Part shown: positions 9,447-17,643 of the stretch, in pieces | How positions within the stretch are numbered: the stretch's first letter is position 1 | Layout: each line of letters opens with the position of its first letter | Source of the DNA: Methylocystis rosea SV97 | Lineage (GTDB): Bacteria > Pseudomonadota > Alphaproteobacteria > Rhizobiales > Beijerinckiaceae | Length of the DNA stretch: 64,000 nucleotides | Assembly (NCBI RefSeq): GCF_000372845.1 | Contig: NZ_KB889963.1 | Location: forward strand, 3,120,304-3,184,303 | Reading direction: 5' to 3' | Program-made: the position numbers and the translations under genes | Notes under the pieces: generated by a model | Database searches by the model: none | What the model was told of the DNA's origin: nothing | What the model saw: the letters and a program-made list of their open reading frames with translations, nothing else

Positions 9447-10049
9447 GGGGGACTCTTCTGCGGCGTCGCGCGCAATAACGCCGACGGGGCAAGCCTGAGT
9501 CCTCGAGGGGACTCGGCGACCGCTCTTTGGCGCATCCTGACGGCGCGAACGCTTCTTGTGAGGATAAGGGAGACAGGCCTGAGACCTGCGATACGCTTGC
9601 CGGCTTGCGAGCCGGCGGGACAAAGCGCATCGCGCCTCGTCCCCGTGAAATGACGAACGAGCCAAGAGGACATGTTTTTTGCGAGGCTGCGCCCTCCCGC
9701 GCGGACAAGCCACACGGAGGAAACGACTGCTCTCGCGCCTATCACGGTCCTGGCCATGAGATCGTCAAAAAACCTTTCGCACCGCCAAGTGGCGGCGACC
9801 AAACGTCACGACCTGCACGGGGCGGCGTATCGGAAAGCAACTGTCCGAAATTCTGTTGGCTCGACTTGACGGCCGCATTTTGCGGCAAATATCGCGCCGC
9901 AGAATTCCGCAGCTATCTCCTTACATATCGGTCGAAGTAGGCCGGCGCAAGCGCCGGCTCGGCTATTCACCGAAAAATTCATGGGGAAAGGTCCCGCAAC
10001 GGACGGCTTTCAGATAAGCTAACGATGCGTTAACGGCGCTCTTGCCACA
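9447..10049 (-). promoter_or_regulatory. long structured leader of rne and divergent promoter region
   Basis: About 600 bp separate rne from the divergent amidase gene and hold no gene I can support. Perfect small hairpins are at 9599-9616 (GCCGGCT, loop TGCG, AGCCGGC), 9497-9514 (GAGTCC/GGACTC) and 9941-9958 (GCCGGCG, loop CAAG, CGCCGGC). In bacteria where it has been studied, RNase E controls its own mRNA through a long structured 5' untranslated region. This stretch has the size and structure for that role, but the mechanism here is inference. Confidence 0.4.
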
Positions 10050-10109
10050 ATGCCAATCGCCGGATCGAAACGCCGCGCGAATTTGGGGACGCAGGTGAGG
10101 AGGACAGCT

Positions 10110-11366
10110 TTGCGCGCAGGGGCGTCACGACCGTTGATCGCAATGGCGGCCGCGTTCCTCATGGCTCTGGGCCCGCTAACGCGGTCTGCCGCCGCCGACG
10201 ATCAACGGAAGGAGATCTCTGCGCTGACCGCGCGTATCGAGGCGCTCCCCGATCGTTCCCGCCTCCTCTTCGATCTCACCGGCCTGCCGCCGGTGACCGC
10301 GCATCCCGTGTCGAACCCGCCGCGCATCATCGTCGACTTGCCGGAAGTGCTCTTCCGCATGGAGGCGAACGCCGGCCTGTCGCCCGGCGACAAGCTCATA
10401 AAATCATATCGTTATGGCACCTTCGCGCCGGGACGCTCGCGCGTCGTGATCGATCTCACGGGGCCCGCCAAGATTCTCAAGGCGGACAGCGAGGTCGCCG
10501 TCGGCGGACCGCGGCTCGTCATCGAACTCGCCCCGACCAGCGCCGGGCATTTCGCTTCGACCGTCGCCGAACAGGCGCGCCTCCAGCCCGCAGAACCGCC
10601 CAAACTGCCAGCGACGGCCGCCAAAGCGCCAACGGACAAGCCCATGGTGGTCATCGACCCGGGCCATGGCGGGGTCGATATGGGCGCAACCTCCAAGCAT
10701 GGCGAAATGGAAAAGGACGTCGTGCTCGAGTTCGCGCGCGCGCTGCAGGACAAAATTCAGGAAACCGGGCGCGCGCGCGTGCTTTTAACCCGCGACCACG
10801 ACATGTTTCTCCCGCTCGGCGAGCGGGTGCGAATCGGTCGCGAAAACAACGCGTCGCTGTTTATCTCGGTTCATGCGGACACGCTGTCCGCATCTCGCGT
10901 CGAGGGCGCGACCGTATACACGGTCTCTGAGCGCGCCTCGGACGCCGAAGCGGCGCGGATGGCCGAGAAGGAGAATCTCGCGGATCAGGCCGCCGGACTT
11001 GAAAGCAAGGCGGACGCCGAAGAGGTTGGCGACATATTGTTCGAACTCACGCGGCGCGAGACCCGCGGCTACAGTCGCCAGTTTTCGCATTCGCTGATCT
11101 CATTCTGGAAGGAAGTCGGGGCGCTCAACAAAAATCCAAGCCGTTCGGCGGGCTTCGTTGTGCTCAAAGCCTTTGACGTCCCCTCCGTGCTGCTCGAACT
11201 TGGATATCTTTCAAGCGAAAGGGATCTGTCCCGGCTGACGTCCCAGGACTGGCGCGAGCGCGCGGCGCAGAAAACCGCCGAAGCTGTTGACGCCTTTATC
11301 AGCGCGCGTAGCCGTGAAGCGCGGGCCCCCGCCGAAGCGCCCTCGGGCGCGGCGCGCCCACAATAA
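10110..11366 (+). CDS. N-acetylmuramoyl-L-alanine amidase (AmiC type)
   Basis: Periplasmic zinc amidase that cleaves the peptide from muramic acid during cell separation. I place the start at the TTG at 10110 because GAGGAGG lies 6 nt upstream and the product then begins with a clean signal peptide (MRAGASRPLIAMAAAFLMAL, cleavage after SAAA). A start at the ATG at 10050 has no ribosome-binding site and adds 20 basic residues. An AMIN domain covers about residues 35-140. A linker follows, then the Amidase_3 catalytic domain beginning VVIDPGHGGVDMGA with the zinc-binding histidine, a later SVHAD motif, and SVLLELGYLSSERD near the end. It is the gene before PBP1A, consistent with a peptidoglycan role. 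Confidence 0.92.
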   Translation: MRAGASRPLIAMAAAFLMALGPLTRSAAADDQRKEISALTARIEALPDRSRLLFDLTGLPPVTAHPVSNPPRIIVDLPEVLFRMEANAGLSPGDKLIKSYRYGTFAPGRSRVVIDLTGPAKILKADSEVAVGGPRLVIELAPTSAGHFASTVAEQARLQPAEPPKLPATAAKAPTDKPMVVIDPGHGGVDMGATSKHGEMEKDVVLEFARALQDKIQETGRARVLLTRDHDMFLPLGERVRIGRENNASLFISVHADTLSASRVEGATVYTVSERASDAEAARMAEKENLADQAAGLESKADAEEVGDILFELTRRETRGYSRQFSHSLISFWKEVGALNKNPSRSAGFVVLKAFDVPSVLLELGYLSSERDLSRLTSQDWRERAAQKTAEAVDAFISARSREARAPAEAPSGAARPQ

Positions 11367-11737
11367 AACACAAAATCACGGCACATGGAGACAGTCGCGA
11401 CGCACGATCGCCCGCGCGTCGCAGCCGCCGAAGAACGAGAAACGCAGACGCGGCGTCACACACTTGCGGATAAACGCTTCTCGCGTCGCGGCAATTTCGT
11501 GACCGGCGGCGTTCGCAGTCAAAGGCGCCGCGAGCCGGCGCCGGGAATTCGCCGAACGGTGGAATGATCCAAACGGGCGTTGTGAAAGAAAGCGACCCAA
11601 AAAGTGCGATCGCTCACTATATCTGAGCTGAACGAGTCGCGCGCCGACCAGGCTCAGGCGCCCGCGGTTGCGACACGGACTTTGGCATTGAAACAATAGC
11701 CGACGCCAGCCGCCGGCCGCTCTAAGGGTGATTTTTC
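11367..11737. other. intergenic region between amidase and PBP1A genes
   Basis: About 370 bp with no coding frame that shows protein-like composition on either strand. It presumably holds the 3' end of the amidase transcript and the promoter of the PBP1A gene. I found no clear terminator, repeat or operator in it. Confidence 0.5.
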
Positions 11738-14143
11738 ATGCGAATGCTCGCAAGGTTTTTGGGCTTCGTCTTCGCGACCGCGACGATCGTTTTCCTCATC
11801 GGAGCGATCGCCGGGTCCGGGCTGATCTATTATTTTTCCAAGGATCTGCCCGACACAGCCCAGTTGCGCGACTACGAGCCGCCAGTGACGACAAGGCTGC
11901 ACGCCGGCGACGGCTCGATCCTCGCCGAATATTCGCATGAACGCCGCCTGTTCCTGCCGAGTTCCGCCATTCCGCAGCTGGTGAAGCAGGCGTTCATCTC
12001 CGCCGAAGACAAGAATTTCTACAACCATGTCGGCATCGATCCGGAAGGCGTGATGCGCGCCGTGACGGTGCTCGCCCAGGGCGGTCGCCATGTGCAAGGC
12101 GCCTCGACCATCACGCAGCAGGTCGCCAAGAACTTCCTCGTCGGCAACGAGCGCTCGATCGAACGCAAGATTCGCGAAGCGCTCGTCGCCTTCCGCATCG
12201 AAGCGGCCTATCCCAAGGACAAGATTCTCGAGCTTTATCTCAACGAGATCTATCTCGGCCTTGGAAACTACGGCGTCGCAGCCGCGGCGCTCAATTATTT
12301 CAACAAATCGGTCAATGAGCTCACGCTCGCCGAGGCGGCCTATCTCGCGGCGCTTCCCAAGGCGCCGAGCAATTATCATCCGTTTCAGAATCGCGAGCGC
12401 GCCCTCGAGCGTCGCAACTACGTCATCGATCGACTGATCGCCGACGGCTATGTGACCGCCGACGAAGGCGCGAAGGCGAAAGCCGAACCGCTTGGCGTCA
12501 ATCCGCGCGTTCTCTCGCCTAACACTTATGTCGCCGGCTATTTCGCCGAAGAAGTGCGCCGTCAATTGCTGGAGCAACAAAGCGAGAAGAAGCTCTACGA
12601 GGGCGGGCTGTCGGTTCGCACGACGCTCGACCCCAAGATGCAGGCCCTCACGCGAAAGGCCCTGGCCGACGGTCTCGTTCGCTACGACGAGGCGCATGGC
12701 TTCCGCGGCGCGATGAACCACATCGACATCTCCTCCGACTGGGGCGTGACGCTCGCCGCTATTCCGGCGCTTGGCGACGTCAAGCCCTGGCGCCTCGCCG
12801 TCGTGCTCGATGTGACCGGCGACGCCGCGCGCATCGGCCTTCAGCCGGGACGCGAGAAATTCGGCGAAGTGGCGCGCGAACGCGAGACCGGCCTTCTCAC
12901 GGCCGAAGGCATGCGCTGGAGCGGCCGCACGCCGCGAACGGCCTTGACGACGGGCGACGTGATCTACGTCGAGCCGCTCGCGGGACGCGCCGGCCAATAT
13001 CGTCTGCGCCAGATCCCCGACATCTCCGGCGCGATGGTGGCCATGGACCCGCATACGGGCCGCGTCTTCTCCATGGTCGGCGGCTTTTCCTTCGACCAGT
13101 CGTCATTCAATCGCGCGACTCAGGCGTTGCGCCAGCCCGGGTCCTCGTTCAAGCCCTTTGTCTATGCGACGGCGCTCGACAATGGCTATACGCCGTCGTC
13201 GTCCATCCTCGACGAGCCGATTTCCATCCAGCAGGCGGACGGCACCTATTGGACGCCAGAGAATTTCGAAGGCGGCCACGGCACCGGCGCGCATCCGCTG
13301 CGCTACGGAATCGAGCATTCCAAAAACATGATGACGGTGCGTCTGGCGAAAGACGTCGGCATGCCGCTCATCGCCGAATACGCCAAACGCTTTGGCGTCT
13401 ATGACGAGATGACGCCCTATCTTTCCATGGCGCTCGGCGCCGGCGAAACGACGCTGCTCCGCATGGTCACCGGCTATTCGATGCTGGCGAATGGCGGCAA
13501 GCGCATTAAGCCCACGCTGATCGACCGCATTCAGGATCGCTGGGGCAAGACGGTCTACCGACATGACGAGCGTCAATGCATCGGCTGCGACTCCGCCAAA
13601 TGGGAGAATCAGCTCGAACCGAAGCTCATCGACAAGCGCGAACAGGTGCTCGATCCGCTCACCGCCTACCAGATCACCTCGATCATGGAAGGCGTGATCC
13701 AGCGCGGCACCGGCGTCTCGATCAGATCGGTCGGCAAGCACCTTGCCGGCAAGACCGGCACGACAAACGACGCAAAAGATCTTTGGTTCGTCGGCTTCTC
13801 GCCTGACCTCGCGGTCGGCGTCTTCATCGGCTACGATCGGCCGCGTTCGCTCGGCAGCCACGCCCAGGCCGCGCAGTTCGCCGCGCCGATCTTCCGCGAC
13901 TTCATGACCGTGGCTCTGAAGGACAAGCCCGATACGCCGTTCCGCGTGCCGCCGGGGATCAAGCTCATTTCCATCGATGTGCACTCCGGGCTGCGCTCGT
14001 CGGGAGCCGGCACGATTCTCGAAGCGTTCAAGCCGGGGACGGCGCCGCCCGACTCGTACTCCGGCGGCGGCGGCCCGCGCCAGCTCGATACGCCGCATGA
14101 CGTGGATCAGCAGGTCGGCAGCGGCACCGGCGGCCTCTACTAG
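11738..14143 (+). CDS. mrcA: penicillin-binding protein 1A (bifunctional transglycosylase/transpeptidase)
   Basis: Class A penicillin-binding protein, 801 residues, anchored by one N-terminal helix (about residues 8-32). The GT51 glycosyltransferase domain shows EDKNFYNHVGIDPEGVMRA, GASTITQQVAKN and KILELYLNEIYLG. A PBP1A-type OB insert follows. The transpeptidase domain has the catalytic serine motif SSFKP, the SKN motif (EHSKNMMTV) and KTGTT. A small insert with paired cysteines (CIGCDSAKW) precedes the KTG motif. The C-terminus is glycine- and proline-rich. The protein polymerises and cross-links peptidoglycan in the periplasm. Confidence 0.95.
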   Translation: MRMLARFLGFVFATATIVFLIGAIAGSGLIYYFSKDLPDTAQLRDYEPPVTTRLHAGDGSILAEYSHERRLFLPSSAIPQLVKQAFISAEDKNFYNHVGIDPEGVMRAVTVLAQGGRHVQGASTITQQVAKNFLVGNERSIERKIREALVAFRIEAAYPKDKILELYLNEIYLGLGNYGVAAAALNYFNKSVNELTLAEAAYLAALPKAPSNYHPFQNRERALERRNYVIDRLIADGYVTADEGAKAKAEPLGVNPRVLSPNTYVAGYFAEEVRRQLLEQQSEKKLYEGGLSVRTTLDPKMQALTRKALADGLVRYDEAHGFRGAMNHIDISSDWGVTLAAIPALGDVKPWRLAVVLDVTGDAARIGLQPGREKFGEVARERETGLLTAEGMRWSGRTPRTALTTGDVIYVEPLAGRAGQYRLRQIPDISGAMVAMDPHTGRVFSMVGGFSFDQSSFNRATQALRQPGSSFKPFVYATALDNGYTPSSSILDEPISIQQADGTYWTPENFEGGHGTGAHPLRYGIEHSKNMMTVRLAKDVGMPLIAEYAKRFGVYDEMTPYLSMALGAGETTLLRMVTGYSMLANGGKRIKPTLIDRIQDRWGKTVYRHDERQCIGCDSAKWENQLEPKLIDKREQVLDPLTAYQITSIMEGVIQRGTGVSIRSVGKHLAGKTGTTNDAKDLWFVGFSPDLAVGVFIGYDRPRSLGSHAQAAQFAAPIFRDFMTVALKDKPDTPFRVPPGIKLISIDVHSGLRSSGAGTILEAFKPGTAPPDSYSGGGGPRQLDTPHDVDQQVGSGTGGLY

Positions 14144-14192
14144 ATCGCGCACGGCGGCCGGAGACCTTTGGTTTCCCGCCGCCGGGGCATAT

Positions 14193-15011
14193 ATGCTCGA
14201 AGCGATGACCCTGGACGCCGAAACAACCGCGCGCGTGACGCAGGAGACCGCGGCTGGCGTCGCGACCCTGACGCTGAACAGCCCCGCCTCGCGCAACGCT
14301 CTCTCGCTCGCGATGATCGACGCCCTCGCGCGCAGTCTCGACGCGCTTGCCGGCAGCGACGACGTTCGCGTCGTCGTGCTGCAGGCGGAAGGTCCCGCCT
14401 TCTGCGCCGGCCACGACCTCAAGGAGCTGACGGCGCATCGCAACGATCCCGACCGAGGCCGCGCCTTCTTCGATAAGACCATGCGCGCCTGCGCGGCGTT
14501 GATGCAGAAAATCGTGACGCTGCCTCAGCCGGTCGTCGCGGCTGTCGATGAGATGGCCACGGCCGCCGGCTGCCAGCTCGTCGCGAGTTGCGATCTCGCC
14601 GTTGCGGGCCCGCGCGCGCGCTTCTGCACGCCGGGCGTCAACATCGGTCTTTTCTGCTCGACGCCGGCCGTGGCGCTCTCGCGCAATGTGGCGCCAAAGC
14701 AGGCGATGGAGATGCTGCTCACGGGCGTTCCCATCAGCGCCGAGGAGGCGCTGCGCATCGGCCTCGTCAACCGCATGTCAACCGATGGCGCAAGGACCGG
14801 CGCGCTGGCGCTGGCGCGTCTCATCGCGCAAAAATCCCCGCAGGCGATCCGCTTCGGCAAGAGGGCATTCTACGCCCAGCGTGAAAAGCCACTCAGTGAG
14901 GCCTATGAGCTGGCGAGCGCCGTGATGGTCGAGAACATGCTGGCGGAAGACGCCAAGGAGGGCGTGGCGGCCTTTCTGGAGAAGCGTGCGCCCACATGGG
15001 TCGAAAGTTGA
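14193..15011 (+). CDS. enoyl-CoA hydratase/isomerase family protein
   Basis: Crotonase-fold protein of about 272 residues. The oxyanion-hole segments are visible as FCAGHDLKELTAH (near 70-82) and DEMATAAGCQLVASCDLAVAG (near 115-135), followed by FCTPGVNIGLFCSTPAV. The frame is open from 13977, but upstream codons lie over the PBP1A gene; ATG codons at 14193 (GGGG upstream) and 14205 are the realistic starts. The GHDLKE pattern resembles the ECHDC3-like branch of the family rather than the classical FadB hydratase. The exact acyl-CoA substrate cannot be deduced. Confidence 0.88.
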   Translation: MLEAMTLDAETTARVTQETAAGVATLTLNSPASRNALSLAMIDALARSLDALAGSDDVRVVVLQAEGPAFCAGHDLKELTAHRNDPDRGRAFFDKTMRACAALMQKIVTLPQPVVAAVDEMATAAGCQLVASCDLAVAGPRARFCTPGVNIGLFCSTPAVALSRNVAPKQAMEMLLTGVPISAEEALRIGLVNRMSTDGARTGALALARLIAQKSPQAIRFGKRAFYAQREKPLSEAYELASAVMVENMLAEDAKEGVAAFLEKRAPTWVES

Positions 15012-15256
15012 ACGACTCCCGATAACGCGCGGCTCATGGCGATTGACCCAGCGACCGAGTTTGCAAAGCCGCAGGCTCGTAGAGTTGGGAGCGGCGACTT
15101 GCCATGCGCGCAGCTCTCGGCTGCGCCGCGACGCTGATCTTTCTTGCGCCTCTCTCAGCTAACCGGACGAGGCGCCGCACGCTATTTCGATCTTAAATGA
15201 TGTTTGCCGCACGTAGCCTGTTTCGCAGCGCGCGTCATTTTTGAAGGAAGACTAAA

Positions 15257-15352
15257 ATGTCCAGATTGCGCAATCGCGCCCTGCATCTGGCGCTGCTCCT
15301 TGCGCTCGCGATCGCCTTCACGCTCGCCGCCTTCCCGGCGCGCGCAGGCTGA
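15257..15352 (+). CDS. 31-residue ORF consisting of a signal peptide (possible micropeptide or remnant)
   Basis: An ATG preceded by GAAGGAAG opens a 31-codon frame: a basic N-terminus (MSRLRNRALH), about 14 hydrophobic residues and an FPARAG end that looks like a signal-peptidase I site, immediately followed by TGA. Nothing is left after cleavage. It may be a leader peptide, a tiny membrane protein, or the remnant of a secreted protein like the one encoded just downstream. No family assignment is possible. Confidence 0.35.
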   Translation: MSRLRNRALHLALLLALAIAFTLAAFPARAG

Positions 15353-15446
15353 CCGTCGAGCGCCGCCGCGAAATACTCGTCAGCTGCTTTGGCGGGCGTC
15401 GATGACTTATCGCGAGTTTTTTAGAACTAATTTTTTGGAGAGTGAA

Positions 15447-15887
15447 ATGAATGCTTTTCGTCTTTCGATCGCGCTCGCCGTCGCATCCTGCGCTTTTGCG
15501 CCGCCCGCGAAGGCGGATTTGACCGTCTGCAACAGAACGCCCGATCAAGTCACCGTGGCGTCCGCCTGGGTGAGTCCGAGCGGCGGATTCACGTCGGAGG
15601 GATGGTGGAAGCTTCGCGCCTGCGGCGGCTGCGAAAGAGTCGTTTTGCGCAGCGAGACGTCCGATCCGCATAATTACTTCTTTTACGCCCATGGCGCCGG
15701 CAGGGAATGGCGCGGCGACTCGGCTTTTTGCACGACCCCGGGCGCATTCAAGATCGGCAACGCCAAGCGCTGCGTGTTTGGACGCCGTGGCCAGATGAAG
15801 AACTTCGTTCATGTGACGAGCGGCAGCGGCAACCATACGCACAGCCTCACCGGCCGCTCGAGCAGCGGACGCGTGTGCATCGATTGA
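15447..15887 (+). CDS. secreted DUF1036 domain-containing protein
   Basis: A 146-residue exported protein. The ATG at 15447 has GGAG at a good distance and begins a signal peptide (MNAFRLSIALAVASCAFAPPAKA), whereas the frame open from 15204 encodes an implausible arginine-rich extension. The mature part starts LTVCNRTPDQVTVASAW, the typical DUF1036 opening, and has cysteines that could form disulfides, including an ACGGC pair near residue 60. The biological role of DUF1036 is unknown. It stops 8 bp before the convergent ccmB gene. Confidence 0.8.
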   Translation: MNAFRLSIALAVASCAFAPPAKADLTVCNRTPDQVTVASAWVSPSGGFTSEGWWKLRACGGCERVVLRSETSDPHNYFFYAHGAGREWRGDSAFCTTPGAFKIGNAKRCVFGRRGQMKNFVHVTSGSGNHTHSLTGRSSSGRVCID

Positions 15888-15894
15888 AGCTCTT

Positions 15895-16566
15895 CTATTC
15901 GCCGAGATAGCGCAGCGCCGCGGCGGCCGCGAAGGGGCAAAGCGCGAGAGCGGCGAGCGTGATCGCGCAGAGAATCGCGAAGGGCGCGTAGAAGGGCACG
16001 GCGCCGCCGCTCGCCGCCTCCGCGGCGGAGACGCCGAAGATCAGCACCGGGATCGTCAGCGGCAGGACGAGCAGCGCCATGAGCAGGCCGCCCCGCCTCA
16101 CGGTCACGGTCGCCGCCGCGCCAATGGCGCCGATCAGCGTGAGCGCCGGCGTGCCGACAAGCAGCGTCGCGACGACGCCGAGAAGCGCCATGGCCTCCTG
16201 CTGCAGCATCAACGCCAGAAACGGCGCGGCGATCACGAGCGGCAGGCCGGTCGCCGCCCAATGCGCCGCGCATTTGACGAGCACCGCCAATTCGAGCGGG
16301 GTCTCGGAAAGATGGAAGAGATCCAGCGAGCCATCCTCGGCGTCGGCCTGAAACAGACGGTCGAGACAAAGCAGCGTCGCCAGCAGCGCCGCGATCCACA
16401 GGATCGCCGGTCCGATGCGGGCGAGAAGATTGGGGTCGGGCCCGACGGCGAAGGGCACGATCGCGACGAGCGTCAGGAAGAACACGACGCCCATCGCGCC
16501 GGAGCCGCCGATGCGGCGCGCGACGCGCCATTCGCGCAGGAAAAGCGCGGCGAGCGGAGAACTCAA
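15895..16566 (-). CDS. ccmB: heme exporter protein CcmB
   Basis: Integral membrane subunit of the CcmAB(CD) complex of System I cytochrome c maturation, 223 residues, about six membrane helices. The N-terminus ALFLREWRVARRIGGSG and the FHLSETPLE loop are typical of CcmB. The probable start is a TTG at 16566. It lies downstream of ccmA on the same strand, separated by a palindromic repeat. Within the family CcmB works with CcmA, CcmC and CcmD to release holo-CcmE. ccmC, ccmD and ccmG are not next to it and must be elsewhere. Confidence 0.93.
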   Translation of the reverse strand: MSSPLAALFLREWRVARRIGGSGAMGVVFFLTLVAIVPFAVGPDPNLLARIGPAILWIAALLATLLCLDRLFQADAEDGSLDLFHLSETPLELAVLVKCAAHWAATGLPLVIAAPFLALMLQQEAMALLGVVATLLVGTPALTLIGAIGAAATVTVRRGGLLMALLVLPLTIPVLIFGVSAAEAASGGAVPFYAPFAILCAITLAALALCPFAAAAALRYLGE

Positions 16567-16608
16567 TCTAGACTCCAGGCTTTTATGGCGTTCGAGCCAA
16601 TCCCCCGG

Positions 16609-16708
16609 CCCCTCACCTCACCTCTCCCCGCTCCCGCGGGGAGAGGGGGCGGCAAGCGCGGCGCTGATGACCCCTCTCCCCGCTGGCGGGGAGAGGTGAG
16701 GTGAGGGG
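16609..16708. repeat. palindromic element with perfect 23-bp terminal inverted repeats
   Basis: The first 23 bp (16609-16631, beginning CCCCTCACCTCACC) are the exact reverse complement of the last 23 bp (16686-16708). Inside are further short complementary CCTCTCCCCGC/GCGGGGAGAGG arms. The whole 100-bp unit lies between ccmA and ccmB in what should be one transcript, where it would form a very stable hairpin in the mRNA. Its composition resembles other repeats in this window, which suggests a mobile MITE-like or REP-like family. Confidence 0.85.
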
Positions 16709-16741
16709 CGAGGGCAAGGAGCCGCAGAGAGAAACGCAGCA

Positions 16742-17419
16742 TTATCCCGCGCTCCCTAGCGCCAATTCCTTTGCTTCGTTCAATCCCAGCGGCTCATGCG
16801 TCGCGGCGACGATCAATCCGCCGAGCGCGCAATGATCGCGCATGGCGAGCGCGAATTTTTCGCGCGAGGCGCGGTCGAGCGCCGTCAGCGGCTCGTCGAG
16901 GAGCCAAAGCGGCCGAAAGGCGACGAGAAGACGCGCCAATGCGGCGCGCCGTTTCTGTCCGGCGGACAGCACGCCGAACGACGCGCCGGCGACATGGGAG
17001 AGACCGACGACCCCGAGCGCCGCGCCGACCGTGCGGCTGCGCCGGTCAGGCTCCTGAGCCAAATAACGCGACCAGAATTCGAGGTTCTCCTCGACGCTTA
17101 GCGCCGCCTTCATCCCATCGCTATGGGCAAGGTAATGCGCCTGCTGCGGCAGTTCGACGTCGGGCGGCCCGCCTTCGAGAGCGATCGAGCCTCCCGCGCG
17201 CGGCAGCAGTCCCGCCAAGGCCCGCAGCAGCGTCGATTTCCCGGCGCCGTTGGGACCCGTCACGATGAGCGCCTGCCCGGCGGAAAGCGAAAAGCTCAGG
17301 TGATCGAGCACGCGCCGGCCCCCGCGCAAAACGCCGAGATTATCGACGCAAAGACGTAAAGCGCCATCGACGGGCGGCGGAACGGGCGGCTCAACGGGCC
17401 CTGGGACATCGATCGACAT
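16742..17419 (-). CDS. ccmA: heme ABC exporter ATP-binding protein CcmA
   Basis: ATPase subunit of the CcmAB complex of cytochrome c biogenesis, 225 residues. It has Walker A GPNGAGKST near residue 55, the ABC signature VLSAGQKRRAALARL and Walker B LWLLDEPLTALD. The QAHYLAHSDGMKAALSVEENLEFW segment is characteristic of CcmA. The N-terminal 20 residues are proline-rich. It is the first gene of a ccmA-ccmB pair and is divergent from the oxoamine synthase gene. Confidence 0.94.
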   Translation of the reverse strand: MSIDVPGPVEPPVPPPVDGALRLCVDNLGVLRGGRRVLDHLSFSLSAGQALIVTGPNGAGKSTLLRALAGLLPRAGGSIALEGGPPDVELPQQAHYLAHSDGMKAALSVEENLEFWSRYLAQEPDRRSRTVGAALGVVGLSHVAGASFGVLSAGQKRRAALARLLVAFRPLWLLDEPLTALDRASREKFALAMRDHCALGGLIVAATHEPLGLNEAKELALGSAG

Positions 17420-17643
17420 GCGCTCCGCATAGAGCTTTGCGATCGACTCCGCCAGACAGCGGACAAGCCGTTCTTGACGGCCCGGTCCGCGCGCACCTCA
17501 AGCGCCCCGCCCTGCCCCCGGCCGCCCCGCTGGCGCAGACGGGACGGGAATGCTAAGCAGCGCAGACCCTTTCTTGGGCGCTCAGCGGCCCAAGTTCTCG
17601 CTAATCGCGCGCGGCGCGCCCGTATCCAGGGATTGCCCAGTAA

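Noticed and set aside
9941-9958. The GCCGGCG-CAAG-CGCCGGC hairpin as a terminator
   Set aside because: It has no T-run on either side and lies between divergent genes, so it cannot end either one; it is only listed as structure in the leader region.
15204-15446. An N-terminal extension of the DUF1036 protein
   Set aside because: It would place 81 arginine-rich residues in front of a perfect signal peptide. The ATG at 15447 has its own ribosome-binding site.
15012-15446. Possible precursor of a copper-binding or other modified peptide (for example methanobactin) near the small ORFs
   Set aside because: The short ORF has no cysteine-rich core and no modification genes are adjacent.
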